From assembly GCF_012275535.1 (NCBI RefSeq), contig NZ_JAAVTK010000013.1:62001-126000 (forward strand): 64,000 nucleotides of DNA. The letters run 5' to 3'. Source of the DNA: Hymenobacter artigasi (lineage in GTDB: Bacteria; Bacteroidota; Bacteroidia; Cytophagales; Hymenobacteraceae). Shown here piece by piece: positions 8,719 to 17,926 of the stretch (positions within the stretch are counted from its first letter, which is position 1; every line of letters starts with the position of its first letter). Below the pieces are notes generated by a model, which was given only the letters and a program-made list of their open reading frames with translations, ran no database searches and was not told where the DNA came from. A program made the translations under genes and the position numbers.

Positions 8719-9597
8719 TCACCACTCCACGGCTACCCCAAACGTGCTTTGCAGCCCCGAATACACGTTGCGCAGCTTGCCGAAGCCCGCTGCTACATCG
8801 GCGGTGGCGGCAATGCGCTTGGTGATGGCGTAGCTGGCCCCGAGGCTGGCGGCGGAGTAGGCCACGCCTTCGCCGAGGCCGATTCGGGCCAGTTTGGCGG
8901 GGTCGGGGGCGCGCACATTGTCGAGGGTGCGGACGGCGGCGGTGAGCCAGAGCTTGTCGAAAAACTTGTAGCCAAGCTGCGCGCCGTAGCTGTACTGGTT
9001 GGTGAAGCCGGCGGTGCGGAAGTTGTAGCCGGCTTCGAGGGTAATGAAGGCCGGAAGCGTGCCGAGCGTGTGCGAGAGCGCGGCGCGGGTCCAGATGTTC
9101 CACTGGCCGTTGCCGGTGGGCAGGTACACGAAATTAGCAGGGTCATTATTCACGATGCCCACGGCGTTGGGGTTGCCCAGCGGGGCCTGGGCGGCTACCT
9201 GCACCGCTAGCGGCCACTTGCCGGTAAGCACGCCGTAGCGCAGGCCAAATTCGGGGTCGCCCACGCCCTGGCCAGGGCTGGTGCTGGGGAAGGTGGCGCG
9301 GCGAAAGAAGGGGAAGTTCAGGGTGGCTTCGAGCCGGTTGGTGAGGCCGTACTCGGCATACAGGCTATACACCTGCTGCTGGAACTGCGCCGTGTTGATG
9401 ATGCCGCCCGCTAGCGGGTGGTACTTGGACGTATTGGCCAGCGTGAGGCCGACTTTGGCGTAGCCGTGGCCTTTTTGGCGCGTCCAGCCGCCGCCGGCCC
9501 AGGCAGGGGCGGCGGCTAGCAGCAGCGTGATGGCGACGCCGGCCAGCCGACTGGCATAGCGCAAATGGCAAACGGGCCCGAGTAAGATTTTTTCCAT
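8719..9597 (-). CDS. Outer-membrane beta-barrel protein (transporter-like)
   Basis: A 292-residue secreted protein. Residues 1-35 form a signal peptide (RLAGVAITLLLAAAPAWA). The mature part has alternating hydrophobic/aromatic strands typical of a beta barrel (AEYGLTNRLEATLNFPFF, EFGLRYGVLTG, LEAGYNFRTAGF) and ends in a membrane-directing VAVEW. It resembles the broad MetA-like putative transporter group, but substrate and orthology are unknown. The start at 9597 is preferred because the longer frame lacks a signal peptide. It lies 13 bp after the DM13 lipoprotein gene, so the two are probably co-transcribed. Confidence 0.7.
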   Translation of the reverse strand: MEKILLGPVCHLRYASRLAGVAITLLLAAAPAWAGGGWTRQKGHGYAKVGLTLANTSKYHPLAGGIINTAQFQQQVYSLYAEYGLTNRLEATLNFPFFRRATFPSTSPGQGVGDPEFGLRYGVLTGKWPLAVQVAAQAPLGNPNAVGIVNNDPANFVYLPTGNGQWNIWTRAALSHTLGTLPAFITLEAGYNFRTAGFTNQYSYGAQLGYKFFDKLWLTAAVRTLDNVRAPDPAKLARIGLGEGVAYSAASLGASYAITKRIAATADVAAGFGKLRNVYSGLQSTFGVAVEW

Positions 9598-9610
9598 AAT
9601 AGCGAAGGAT

Positions 9611-10081
9611 TTATTGCAGCGTGGCTGCGCCGAAGTTGTACTGGGCCGCATCGCAGTGCAGGATGAGGTGCGAGAAACCCGCCGACATGCCCGCCACAGC
9701 CAGCTGCTGCGCCCCCGATTGCGTGATGGTACCCACCCGCACCACACTGGCCGGGTCGGCGGCGCGCTGATTTTTAATCAGGTCGCTGGATTTGGCCAAG
9801 TAAATACCCAGCGAGCCGGTGTGAAAATCGGAGTGAAAATCAGTTTTGAATTGCACGTATTCGTTGCCGTCGCTGCCCTTCACCAGGGCCACCCCGCCAC
9901 CGCTCGAAACGCCGCCCTGGGCCGAGACAGTGCCTTGGCGCAGCGTGGAGTAGGTGATTCCGGCGGGCGCGGCCGAGGCCGGGGCCGGACTGGCATCAGT
10001 ACGCTTATTGCAGCTGGCCAGGGCCAGACTACCTACGGCCAGCAGGGCCAATCCAAGTCGGGAGGGAAAATGCTTTTTCAT
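9611..10081 (-). CDS. DM13-domain lipoprotein
   Basis: A 156-residue lipoprotein with lipobox LALASC at about residues 19-24. The remainder fits the DM13 domain: FKTDFHSDFHTGSLGIYLAKS in the middle, then a VGTITQSGAQQLAV segment, and the C-terminal SHLILHCDAAQYNFGAATL containing the domain's single conserved Cys. DM13 domains have been proposed to take part in electron transfer. Start ATG at 10081 gives the correct short signal peptide. It precedes the beta-barrel gene and is divergent from a TonB receptor, suggesting an envelope redox or metal-handling role (inference). Confidence 0.75.
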   Translation of the reverse strand: MKKHFPSRLGLALLAVGSLALASCNKRTDASPAPASAAPAGITYSTLRQGTVSAQGGVSSGGGVALVKGSDGNEYVQFKTDFHSDFHTGSLGIYLAKSSDLIKNQRAADPASVVRVGTITQSGAQQLAVAGMSAGFSHLILHCDAAQYNFGAATLQ

Positions 10082-10237
10082 AAGGCGATTACAGTAAGTG
10101 GGACCGGGCCAGACGAAGACGCCCGACAAACCTTACAGTTGGGCTAAAAACAGTTTTCCTTCAAAATCAGCACCTTTGAATGGTCTAATTTTGCAGGCTT
10201 TTCCGCCTTCGGATTATTATTCATTCTCCCTGCTGCT

Positions 10238-12460
10238 ATGCTTCGTTGCGCTGCCATTTATGGACTGATATGCCTGCTTGGGTTGCTGCCGGCAGTAGCC
10301 CACGGCCAGGGGATGCTGCGCGTGCAGGTGCGCGACTCGCTGCGCCACGAGCCCCTGGTGGGGGCCAGCGTGGTGGTGCCGGGCACGGGCGCTGGAGCCG
10401 CCACCGATGTTACCGGAACGGCCGTGCTCGCGCCCGCCCCGGCGGCTGGCACGCGGCTGCGCATCACCGCGCTGGGCTATCGGCCGCGCTTTGCGGTGGC
10501 TCCGGCGGCCGGGCAGGGGCTCACGCTGCTGCTGGCCCCGGGCGGCGTGGAGATTGAGCAGGAAGTGCTGGTGACTGCTACCCGCACCAACTCGCGCATC
10601 GAGGACCTGCCCACCCGCGTGGAGGTGCTGGGGGCCGAGGAGATGGAGGAGGAAAGCAGCATCCGACCGGCCAGTATTGCCAGCTTGTTTGGCGATATCG
10701 CGGGCACCCAGATTCAGCCCACTTCGCCTACCACCGGCAACCTGGATTTGCGCCTGCAGGGCCTGCCGGGGCAGTACACCCAGATTCTGCGCGATGGCCT
10801 GCCGCTGTACGGCGGCTTCGCGGGCTCGTTTGGGCTGCTTACGGTGCCGCCGCTCGATTTGCGGCAGGTGGAATTAATCAAAGGCTCGAACTCGACGCTG
10901 TACGGCGGCGGGGCCATTGCCGGCCTAGTGAACCTGGTGAGCAAAACGCCCACGCTGGGCACGCCGCAATACGCTGCCAGCTTCAACCAAACCACGTTGC
11001 GCGAAACGGATTTGAATGGCTTTGCGGCCCGGCGCGGGCGGCGCTGGGGCTACTCGGTTTTCGCGGGGCTCGTCAATCAAAAGGAAAAAGACGTGGACGG
11101 CGACGGCTTCGTGGACGTGCCCCGGGTGCGTAGCCTCAACCTGCACCCACGCCTGTTTTTCTATCCCAACGCCCACAGCCAGGTGGCGCTGGGCTATACC
11201 GGCACGCTGGAAAGCCGCCGGGCCGGCGACGTGGAGGTGCTCAAAAACGGCTTCGACCCTGTGAGCGGCCACGTTTTCTTCATCGACAACACCAGCCTGC
11301 GCAATACCGCCGACCTGCTTTACAGCAACGACAGCCTGGCCGGCGGCCGCCTCACCATCAAAGGCACCATTACGGATTTCATCCGCGACGTGAACACCAA
11401 TTCCAACGCCTTCACCGCCTACCAAACCACTTACTACACCGAGGCCAGCTACCTGCACGCGGCCGGCCCGCGCCACCTTTTGGTAGTGGGCCTGAACGCC
11501 AACGGCGAGCAGCTGGCCTCCTTCAACCGCAGCGCCACGCCGCTGCGCAGCCCCTACACCTACCACACGCTGGGCGCGTTTGTGCAGGACGACTGGCGCG
11601 TGCTGCCGCGCCTGAGCCTGCAGGCCGGCCTGCGCCTCGACCACCACAACCAGTACGGCACCTTCGTGCTGCCCCGGCTGGCCCTGCTCTACAAAGCCAG
11701 CCCATCCGTGACGGCCCGCCTGAACGGCGGCCTGGGCTACCGCGCCCCGGTGCCCTACATCAACAGCCTCGACGAGCGGAATTATCACCTGGTGAAGGCC
11801 CTGCAGGGCGTGAGCGCCGAAACTTCCTTTGGCCTGAACGGCGACGTGAACTACCAGCACACCTTCGACGGCTTCGACGAGCCGCTGGTGCTGAGCGTGA
11901 ATCAGTCGTTTTTCTTCACCCGTCTAGGCAACCCTTTGGTGCTGAATGGCCTGGGTTTTGCGGGGCCATTCCAGGCCAACTACCTTACCTGGCAGAATGC
12001 CGCCGCCCCGCTCTCCACGCGCGGCCTCGAAACCTACGTGCGCCTGCGGGCAGACGAAACCGAGCTCTACCTCGGCTACGTTTTCACCGATGCCCGCCGA
12101 CAGTACGATGCCCAAAACCCGCACCTGCCGCTGGCCGCCCGGCACAAGTTTGCGGCCGTAGGGCTGGTGGAATTTACCGATGCGTTCAGCGCTGGCCTCG
12201 AAGCCTCCTATATCGGCCAGCAATACTTGTCCGATGGCCGCACCACGCCCGGCTACCCGCTGTTTGCCGCGCTGCTGCGCTACCACACGGGCAATTTCAC
12301 GCTGGCCCTGAACGGCGAAAACCTGCTTGACTACCGCCAGACGCGCCGGGAAAAAGTGGTGCTCGCCCCGCTGGACAACCCGGTTTTCCGCGAGCTGTGG
12401 GCCCCCGTGGAAGGCCGCGTGTTCAACGTGTCGCTCACGTGGCGCTGGGCCAAAGCATAA
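10238..12460 (+). CDS. TonB-dependent receptor
   Basis: A 740-residue outer-membrane receptor: signal peptide (1-23, ending VAHGQ), a CarboxypepD_reg-like domain (about 26-105), a plug domain with VLVTATRTNSRIEDLPTRVEVL as TonB-box-like entry and GLPLYGGFAGSFG, then a 22-strand-type barrel ending VFNVSLTWRWAKA. DVDGDGFVDVPRV in an outer loop looks like a calcium-binding loop. The plug resembles the vitamin B12/metal receptor class more than SusC. The substrate is unknown; the divergent DM13 lipoprotein suggests a metal or haem ligand, which is only an inference. Confidence 0.85.
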   Translation: MLRCAAIYGLICLLGLLPAVAHGQGMLRVQVRDSLRHEPLVGASVVVPGTGAGAATDVTGTAVLAPAPAAGTRLRITALGYRPRFAVAPAAGQGLTLLLAPGGVEIEQEVLVTATRTNSRIEDLPTRVEVLGAEEMEEESSIRPASIASLFGDIAGTQIQPTSPTTGNLDLRLQGLPGQYTQILRDGLPLYGGFAGSFGLLTVPPLDLRQVELIKGSNSTLYGGGAIAGLVNLVSKTPTLGTPQYAASFNQTTLRETDLNGFAARRGRRWGYSVFAGLVNQKEKDVDGDGFVDVPRVRSLNLHPRLFFYPNAHSQVALGYTGTLESRRAGDVEVLKNGFDPVSGHVFFIDNTSLRNTADLLYSNDSLAGGRLTIKGTITDFIRDVNTNSNAFTAYQTTYYTEASYLHAAGPRHLLVVGLNANGEQLASFNRSATPLRSPYTYHTLGAFVQDDWRVLPRLSLQAGLRLDHHNQYGTFVLPRLALLYKASPSVTARLNGGLGYRAPVPYINSLDERNYHLVKALQGVSAETSFGLNGDVNYQHTFDGFDEPLVLSVNQSFFFTRLGNPLVLNGLGFAGPFQANYLTWQNAAAPLSTRGLETYVRLRADETELYLGYVFTDARRQYDAQNPHLPLAARHKFAAVGLVEFTDAFSAGLEASYIGQQYLSDGRTTPGYPLFAALLRYHTGNFTLALNGENLLDYRQTRREKVVLAPLDNPVFRELWAPVEGRVFNVSLTWRWAKA

Positions 12461-12493
12461 AGGCCGCCCGTGCTCGAAAGCGCAGGCGGCCTT
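12460..12493. terminator. Bidirectional terminator between convergent genes
   Basis: AAGGCCGCC (12460-12468) pairs with GGCGGCCTT (12485-12493) around a 16-nt loop, between the convergent TonB receptor and a T9SS protein. U-runs are short. Confidence 0.6.
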
Positions 12494-12508
12494 AATGTTA
12501 GTTAATTG

Positions 12509-13810
12509 CTAGTGCGCAATACGCTGGCTGAACGAGCCCGCTGCCGATACCAGCCGCACAATGTAGATGCCCGTGGGCAGTGCGCGCAGGTCGAGCAGCC
12601 AGCGGCCGGTCTGGCCGGTTTCGGGCGTGCAGGTTATCTGCTGGCTGCGGCCCAGGGCATCGAACACGCGCACGGTGGCCGGGCCGGTAGCCAGCACTTC
12701 GGCGGGCAGGCTGGTGCGCACCACCCACTGGTGGGCTTGGCTGCCTGGGTACACGGCCAGCCCTTCGGCGTTGGCGCTGCCCGGGCGAACAGTCTGTACG
12801 GGCGAGTAGGCCGTGGTACCATCGAAATCGACCTGGCGGAGGCGGTAGTAGCTGGTGCCGAAGAGCGGCTGCTCGTCGGTGTAGTCGTAGGTGGTGCGGA
12901 GTTGGGTGCTGCCGGCGGCCGCCATTGTGTGCAGCGCGTTGAAGGTTTTGCCATCGGCCGAGCGCTCAACCACGAATTCCTTGCTGTTCTTCTCCGAGGC
13001 CGTGACCCAGCGCAGGGCCACGCCCTGCCGCCCGGTTACGGTGGCCGTAAACATCACCAGTTCGACGGGGAGTGGGCCAGAGCACACCGCCAGGCTCTGG
13101 CATTCCAGCTCCGAGTTGTTGGTGGCATCGATGGGGCCGGGGCAGCCAGCGGTAAGGCGCAGGGCGCACACGGTGACGAGAGAGGATGCGCAGTTGGCAG
13201 CCAGCTTTTTGAAGGCTCCGTTATTGCCGAATACGCAGCCGCCAATGCGCAAGCTGCCCGTGCCGCACAGCGTATTATCGGCCCCACCGCGGGTCAGGTC
13301 GATGCTGCCGTTGATAATCACCCGGCTGTTATCAATGATGTCGGAGTTTACCAATATCAGGTTACAGTCGGTTCTAAGCAGGGTGGGGGTAGCCGCCGTG
13401 CCCTGCGCCATCACCATCACCTTGGCTTTGTCCACCGTCAGCTGGGCCACGCGCAGGGTGCTGCCCGCGCCCACCAGCAGGTTGGTATCGGTGGGGCCGC
13501 CGCTGCCATCGCCCAGCGTCAGGTTGGCTCCGCCAATGAGCGAGCCGCCGCCCAGCAGGGAGATGGAGCCGTTTTTGTCCACGGCGTAGTTTCCATTCAG
13601 CACTACGTTAAAGCCGTTGATGACAATGGTCGCGTCGCTATTGGAAACGGGGGCTGTGCTGGTGCATTTTGAGCCGGACACCGTCCAGGTCGCAGGGTCG
13701 TAGAAATCGCCGTCTTTCACGGCCGTGAACGTGCATTGGGCCTGGCTGCTAAAAGCTCGCCCAAGCAACAGCATAATGGTCAGGGATAGGTAAGTAATAA
13801 TCTTTTCCAT
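12509..13810 (-). CDS. Secreted protein with T9SS type A sorting domain
   Basis: A 433-residue exported protein: signal peptide ending in SSQAQ, then a Gly/Asn-rich beta-helix-like stretch (GGGSLIGGANLTLGDGSGG, NLILVNSDIIDNSRVIING) with scattered cysteines. About residues 246-330 form an LPVEL module (LPVELVMFTATVTG, TASEKNSKEFVVERS) shared with the genes at 18358 and 49317. The C-terminus (LPTGIYIVRLVSAAGSFSQ) is a type IX secretion sorting domain. Such proteins are exported and anchored on the cell surface; the ligand or enzymatic role is not evident. It stands alone, flanked by terminators. Confidence 0.8.
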   Translation of the reverse strand: MEKIITYLSLTIMLLLGRAFSSQAQCTFTAVKDGDFYDPATWTVSGSKCTSTAPVSNSDATIVINGFNVVLNGNYAVDKNGSISLLGGGSLIGGANLTLGDGSGGPTDTNLLVGAGSTLRVAQLTVDKAKVMVMAQGTAATPTLLRTDCNLILVNSDIIDNSRVIINGSIDLTRGGADNTLCGTGSLRIGGCVFGNNGAFKKLAANCASSLVTVCALRLTAGCPGPIDATNNSELECQSLAVCSGPLPVELVMFTATVTGRQGVALRWVTASEKNSKEFVVERSADGKTFNALHTMAAAGSTQLRTTYDYTDEQPLFGTSYYRLRQVDFDGTTAYSPVQTVRPGSANAEGLAVYPGSQAHQWVVRTSLPAEVLATGPATVRVFDALGRSQQITCTPETGQTGRWLLDLRALPTGIYIVRLVSAAGSFSQRIAH

Positions 13811-13951
13811 GGCGTTTGATTGTTAATATGAATATAATGAAAATACGTAATTAAAGTCACAATGGTAAATATTATAAAAAAGATGCAATTTATTGAGCCC
13901 GGGTAAGTGATTTGCCGATTTTAGTATATAGCAGGTATGTAAATGCAGAAA

Positions 13952-13980
13952 GGCCCCCTGCATTGCAAATGCAGGGGGCC
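13952..13980. terminator. Perfect 13-bp hairpin
   Basis: GGCCCCCTGCATT (13952-13964) pairs perfectly with 13968-13980 around a 3-nt loop in the gap between two minus-strand genes. It probably ends the EamA transcript, though T-runs are poor. The rest of 13811-14047 is AT-rich leader DNA without a gene. Confidence 0.6.
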
Positions 13981-14047
13981 ACCATGGTACTTTGAGAAGT
14001 CTGACTGAGCGTTTGCTGCTCAGCTTAGTTTCATTAATCGGTGATGC

Positions 14048-14470
14048 TTAGGCCCACACCAGCACCACGGTGCCGGCCAGAATAAGCCCCGCGCCCAGCG
14101 CGCCTTTCAGGCTGATGGTTTCGCCCAAAAATGCCACTGCCAGCAACATGGCCAGCGCCACGCTCAGCTTATCGACCGGGGCCACCTTCGTTACCGGCCC
14201 CAGCTTCAGGGCGCGGAAGTAGCACAGCCACGACGCCCCCGTGGCGATGCCCGATAGCACCAGAAACAGCCAGGTGCGCCCCGTAAGGGCCGGCAGCCCC
14301 GCCGTGGCCCCGCGCGCCATGGCAATGCCCCAGGCCAGCAGCAAAATCACGACCGTGCGAATGGCCGTGGCCAAATCCGAATCGACGCCCTTGATGCCGA
14401 TTTTGGCAAAAATGGCGGTGAGGGCCGCAAACAGGGCCGAAAGCAGGGCGTAGGGAATCCAGGAAGCCAT
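14048..14470 (-). CDS. EamA-family transporter, single-domain (DMT superfamily)
   Basis: A 140-residue membrane protein made of one EamA repeat with five hydrophobic helices (YALLSALFAALTAIFAKIGI, TVVILLLAWGIAMA, TWLFLVLSGIATGASWLCYF, KLSVALAMLLAVAFLG, GALGAGLILAGTVVLVWA). The RALKLGPVTKVAPVDKLSV segment is typical for the family. Half-size members act as homo-oligomers; full-length DMT proteins have two such repeats. The substrate is unknown. It appears to be a monocistronic gene. Confidence 0.8.
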   Translation of the reverse strand: MASWIPYALLSALFAALTAIFAKIGIKGVDSDLATAIRTVVILLLAWGIAMARGATAGLPALTGRTWLFLVLSGIATGASWLCYFRALKLGPVTKVAPVDKLSVALAMLLAVAFLGETISLKGALGAGLILAGTVVLVWA

Positions 14471-14666
14471 AATCAGAGGGGAAAAGGAGTGGAGCTTGAA
14501 AAGGCACCGGTGACCAATGAAAGCTACGTGCTGGGCGATGATAGTAGCCCGTTAGGAGGTGGAAAACCCTGGTTTGGGAGAAAATAAGGCATCCGGGGAA
14601 AGGGCGCCTGCAACCGGAAGTGGCGTGGCTGGCCTCCTACAGGCACAAATCACCATTCAGCTTCCC

Positions 14667-15665
14667 ATGAAAACACCCCGATTACTGGCAGTATTGCTGC
14701 TGATTTTAGCCAGCCTGAACAGCTGCACCAAAGATTCAACGGATGTCGACTCTGTCATTGGGGCCTGGTATGGCCGCTCGCAGTTTGAGGGCCTGGCCCG
14801 GAGCGGCGCCGTAAGCTTCGTGATTGACGGCAAGGCCTACGTGGGCCTCGGCACCGATGGCACCGACAAGTACACCGATTTCTGGCAGTATGTGCCCGGC
14901 ACCAATACCTGGAAGCAGCTAGCGCCGTTTCCGGGCGTGGGGCGCTACCAGGCCGTGGCCTTCGCCGCCAATGGCAAGGGCTACGTGGGCACCGGCTACG
15001 ACGGCCTGAACCGGCTGAAGGATTTCTGGGAATACGACCCCGCAACCAACGCCTGGGCCCGGAAGGCCGACTTCGGCGGCAGCGGCCGCTACAGCGCCGT
15101 GGCCTTCAGCATTAACGAAAAAGGCTACGTGGGCACCGGCTACGACGGCAACTACAAGAAAGACTTCTGGCAGTACGACCCCGGCACCGACGTGTGGACC
15201 CAGAAGCCCAGCTTCGGCGGCAACAAGCGCCTGGGAGCGGTGGCGTTTGTGGCCAACAACGAGGGCTACATCTGCACGGGCCTCGACAACGGCACGTACC
15301 AGACCGATAACTGGAGCTACAACCCCACCACCGAAACCTGGACCGAGCACCGCAAGCTGGAGGGTACCGCTACCAACGGCACCGGCTTCGACTTCAGCGC
15401 CGTGCCCCGGGCCTACGGCGTGGCCTTCACCATTGCCAATACCGGCTACGTCACGCTGGGCAGCAAAGACACCCAGCTGCTCAGCTGCTGGGCCTACAGC
15501 CCCACGGATGACAACTGGTACCAGAAAACCGACTTCAGCGGGGCCTCCCGCACCCTGGCGGTGGCCTTTGGCCTGGGCGACTACGGCTACGTCGGGCTGG
15601 GCGTGGGCGGCAGCATCCGCTACGACGACCTCTGGAAACTGGAGCCCGCTACCGATGTGGACTAA
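14667..15665 (+). CDS. Kelch-repeat lipoprotein
   Basis: A 332-residue lipoprotein (lipobox SLNSC at about residue 19) built of six to seven Kelch blades with the recurring pattern G.AYVGLG.D.....DFWQYDPGTNTW (for example GKGYVGTGYDG, KKDFWQYDPGTDVWTQK). The predicted fold is a beta propeller in the envelope. The ATG at 14667 directly precedes the signal sequence; a longer frame from 14559 has no signal. It overlaps the DUF4270 gene by 11 nt, and Kelch-DUF4270 pairs recur in Bacteroidota, so the two products probably work together. Confidence 0.85.
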   Translation: MKTPRLLAVLLLILASLNSCTKDSTDVDSVIGAWYGRSQFEGLARSGAVSFVIDGKAYVGLGTDGTDKYTDFWQYVPGTNTWKQLAPFPGVGRYQAVAFAANGKGYVGTGYDGLNRLKDFWEYDPATNAWARKADFGGSGRYSAVAFSINEKGYVGTGYDGNYKKDFWQYDPGTDVWTQKPSFGGNKRLGAVAFVANNEGYICTGLDNGTYQTDNWSYNPTTETWTEHRKLEGTATNGTGFDFSAVPRAYGVAFTIANTGYVTLGSKDTQLLSCWAYSPTDDNWYQKTDFSGASRTLAVAFGLGDYGYVGLGVGGSIRYDDLWKLEPATDVD

Positions 15666-17031
15666 GCGCCCCGCTACCCAGGCGGGCACTTCCTGCGGGA
15701 AAGGGCCCGCCACCGGCCGGCCGGCGGGGGCCGGCTGGTGGCGGCGGGGGCTGCAGCTGGCGCTGCTGGCCGTGGCCGCCGCCGCCACGGCCGCCTGCGA
15801 CCCAGTGGGCAACATCGCGCTCGATTTGCCCGCCACCAGCACCGGCAGCACGGCTTACTACGTCGACACCCTGACGGTGCGGGTGGCCACGGTGCTGCAC
15901 GACTCGATAGCCACTTCCACCACCGACAACCTGCTGGTGGGCCGCTACCACGACCCGCGCCTGGGCACCATCACGGCCCGCAGCTTTGTGCGGGTGGGAC
16001 TGGGCGCGACCTACGCCCCCACCACCGACGAAGTGTTTGATTCCCTGGTGTTGGTGCTGAAGCCCGATACGTACCGCTACGGCGACACTACCCGGCTGCA
16101 AACCGTGGAAGTGCACCGCCTGCGCGACCCTTTCGTGACGGCCAAAACGTACTACGCCTTCAGCCAGCTGGGCTACGATGCGGCCGTGCTCAACCAGGGC
16201 ACGGGCACCCGCGCCCTGCGCATCAGGCCCAAGCTGACCACGCTGCGCCTGCGTCTGGCCGATGCCCTGGGCCAGGAGCTGCTGACCGCCGGCAAAGCTC
16301 ACCGCCTCGAAACCGAGGAGCAGCTCTACAACCAGCTGGCCGGCCTGGCCATTACGCCCGGCGCGGCCGACGATGCGGCCCTGTTCCGCAGCCAGGTGAG
16401 CACCGCCGGGGCCGCCCTGAGCCTGTACACGCACCTGCCCCTCGACCCGCTCACGGCCCTCGCGAAGGACTTTACCCTGGCGGCGGGTGCCAAGCATTTC
16501 TACCAGGTAGCCACCGACGGCGCGGGCACGCTGCTCGCGCCGCTCACTACTTCGTTGCAGGCGCTCGACGTGTCGCGCACCGCCCAGGAAAGCTACATCG
16601 ATGGCGCGCTGGGCCTGCAGACCAAAGTCGAGATTCCATACCTGAATAACCTGCGCGCCTTTGGCTCCGGCATCACCATTGTGCAGGCGCATCTGGTGCT
16701 CGAAGTGCTACCGGGCTCCACCACGCGCTACCTGCCGCCGCCCGGCAGCCTGGTTCCGTACCTGGCCGGGCGCGGCAATCAGCAGGGCCTGGCCGTGGGG
16801 GCCGTCGCCATTCCATATTTGACTAGCGTGTCGACGCTGACCGGCCTGGAAACGGGCTCCTACAACTTCGCCATCACCGCCTATTGCCAGGCGGTGGTCG
16901 ACCGCACGCTCGACAACGATGGCGTGCTGCTGGCATCGGCCGCGCCCACCAGCCCGGAGCGGGTGGTGCTGGGCGGCCCCAGGCGCAGCGAGAACCGCCT
17001 GCGGCTGGAGCTGTATTTTCTCAGCCATTAA
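15655..17031 (+). CDS. DUF4270 lipoprotein
   Basis: A 458-residue lipoprotein: an Arg-rich start, hydrophobic stretch LQLALLAVAAAATAAC with the lipobox Cys near residue 48, then the DUF4270 body (YYVDTLTVRVATVLHDS, LLVGRYHDPRLGTITARSFV, DEVFDSLVLVLKPDTYRYGD) typical of Bacteroidota surface lipoproteins of unknown function. The ATG at 15655 overlaps the Kelch gene stop; the frame is open further upstream but only as a shadow of the Kelch gene. The Gly/Pro-rich residues 8-25 before the signal are odd, so a later start is possible. Confidence 0.8.
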   Translation: MWTKRPATQAGTSCGKGPATGRPAGAGWWRRGLQLALLAVAAAATAACDPVGNIALDLPATSTGSTAYYVDTLTVRVATVLHDSIATSTTDNLLVGRYHDPRLGTITARSFVRVGLGATYAPTTDEVFDSLVLVLKPDTYRYGDTTRLQTVEVHRLRDPFVTAKTYYAFSQLGYDAAVLNQGTGTRALRIRPKLTTLRLRLADALGQELLTAGKAHRLETEEQLYNQLAGLAITPGAADDAALFRSQVSTAGAALSLYTHLPLDPLTALAKDFTLAAGAKHFYQVATDGAGTLLAPLTTSLQALDVSRTAQESYIDGALGLQTKVEIPYLNNLRAFGSGITIVQAHLVLEVLPGSTTRYLPPPGSLVPYLAGRGNQQGLAVGAVAIPYLTSVSTLTGLETGSYNFAITAYCQAVVDRTLDNDGVLLASAAPTSPERVVLGGPRRSENRLRLELYFLSH

Positions 17032-17109
17032 TTTTCAGCAGCTCATTGCCCGGGAATTGCTAAAATAATTTTGGCGGTTATCAATCAGGTTGTTATTGGC
17101 GGGTAGTGA

Positions 17110-17150
17110 GCCGGTCTGACTGTCTTTCGGGGGTGGTCAGACCGGCTTTT
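17110..17150 (+). terminator. Rho-independent terminator
   Basis: GCCGGTCTGAC (17110-17120) pairs perfectly with GTCAGACCGGC (17136-17146), followed by TTTT. It ends the Kelch-DUF4270 unit. Confidence 0.8.
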
Positions 17151-17197
17151 GCGGCCCGGCCCTGCCACTAAATGCGGGCTTATGCTGTTATTGGCCT

Positions 17198-17926
17198 ATG
17201 CCAACCTTGCCCGCCCCGCGCCCCGACCTGCTGCGCCTCGACTACGACACCTACCGCGCCCTACCCGCCATTGCCAATTCCGACCTCTCGCGCCTGCGCG
17301 ATGCCCTCGACGGCCGCCCGCCCCGCCCCCAAACCAGTGCCAACGAAGGCGCCCTGAGCTTTGGCACCGCTTTCCATACCGCCCTGCTGGAGCCCGCCGA
17401 CTACGTGGCCGGCCAGCCCGGCCTGAACGATACGCTGGTGTGGTGGCTGGTGGAGGGCGTGAAGCTGAACACCCAGCTGGCCAGCCTGCTGGAGCACGGC
17501 ACTTCCGAAGTGAGCGTGCTTTTCACCGAGCCCGAATCCGACACGCTCTGCAAGCTGCGGGCCGACCTCGTGGTGGCCCACCCCGACGAGCCGTTCACCA
17601 TCATCGACTTCAAAACCACCGGCGCCCGCGACGCCGACCATTTCCTCTGGCAATGCTCGGCCTACGACTACGACCGGCAGGCCGCCTTCTACACCGATGC
17701 CCTGCGCGCCGAGCGATTCCTGCTGGTGGGCGTGCAAAAAAACGAGCCCTTCGGCGTTTTCACCATCGAGGTGAGCGAGCAGATGCTGGCCGAGGGCCGC
17801 CAGAAATACCAGCGCCTGCTGCGCCTGCTGAAAGCCCCCGGCACCGCCCCCGCCTTCCGCGCCGAAGCCGTGCAGGCGGCGGTCGATGCGCTGGGCCAGG
17901 CCGAGGAAAACCGGCCGGCCGAATAG
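17198..17926 (+). CDS. PD-(D/E)XK nuclease, RecE/exodeoxyribonuclease VIII-like
   Basis: A 242-residue protein matching the PDDEXK-like domain of phage exodeoxyribonuclease VIII. Motifs in order: Y.aLpAIANSDLSRL at the N-terminus, LSFGTAFHTALLEP with His60, KLRADLV with Asp123, TIIDFKTT with Asp137 and Lys139, and YDYDRQAAFYTDAL. These match the catalytic His, D, D-X-K set, so it should be an active dsDNA 5'-3' exonuclease. In phages it pairs with a RecT-like annealase; none is seen here. It follows a terminator, so it has its own transcript. Confidence 0.75.
   Translation: MPTLPAPRPDLLRLDYDTYRALPAIANSDLSRLRDALDGRPPRPQTSANEGALSFGTAFHTALLEPADYVAGQPGLNDTLVWWLVEGVKLNTQLASLLEHGTSEVSVLFTEPESDTLCKLRADLVVAHPDEPFTIIDFKTTGARDADHFLWQCSAYDYDRQAAFYTDALRAERFLLVGVQKNEPFGVFTIEVSEQMLAEGRQKYQRLLRLLKAPGTAPAFRAEAVQAAVDALGQAEENRPAE

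Noticed and set aside
15247..15654. N-terminal extension of the DUF4270 protein
   Set aside because: It is the second frame of the Kelch gene; Thr/Pro/Ala-rich with no signal.
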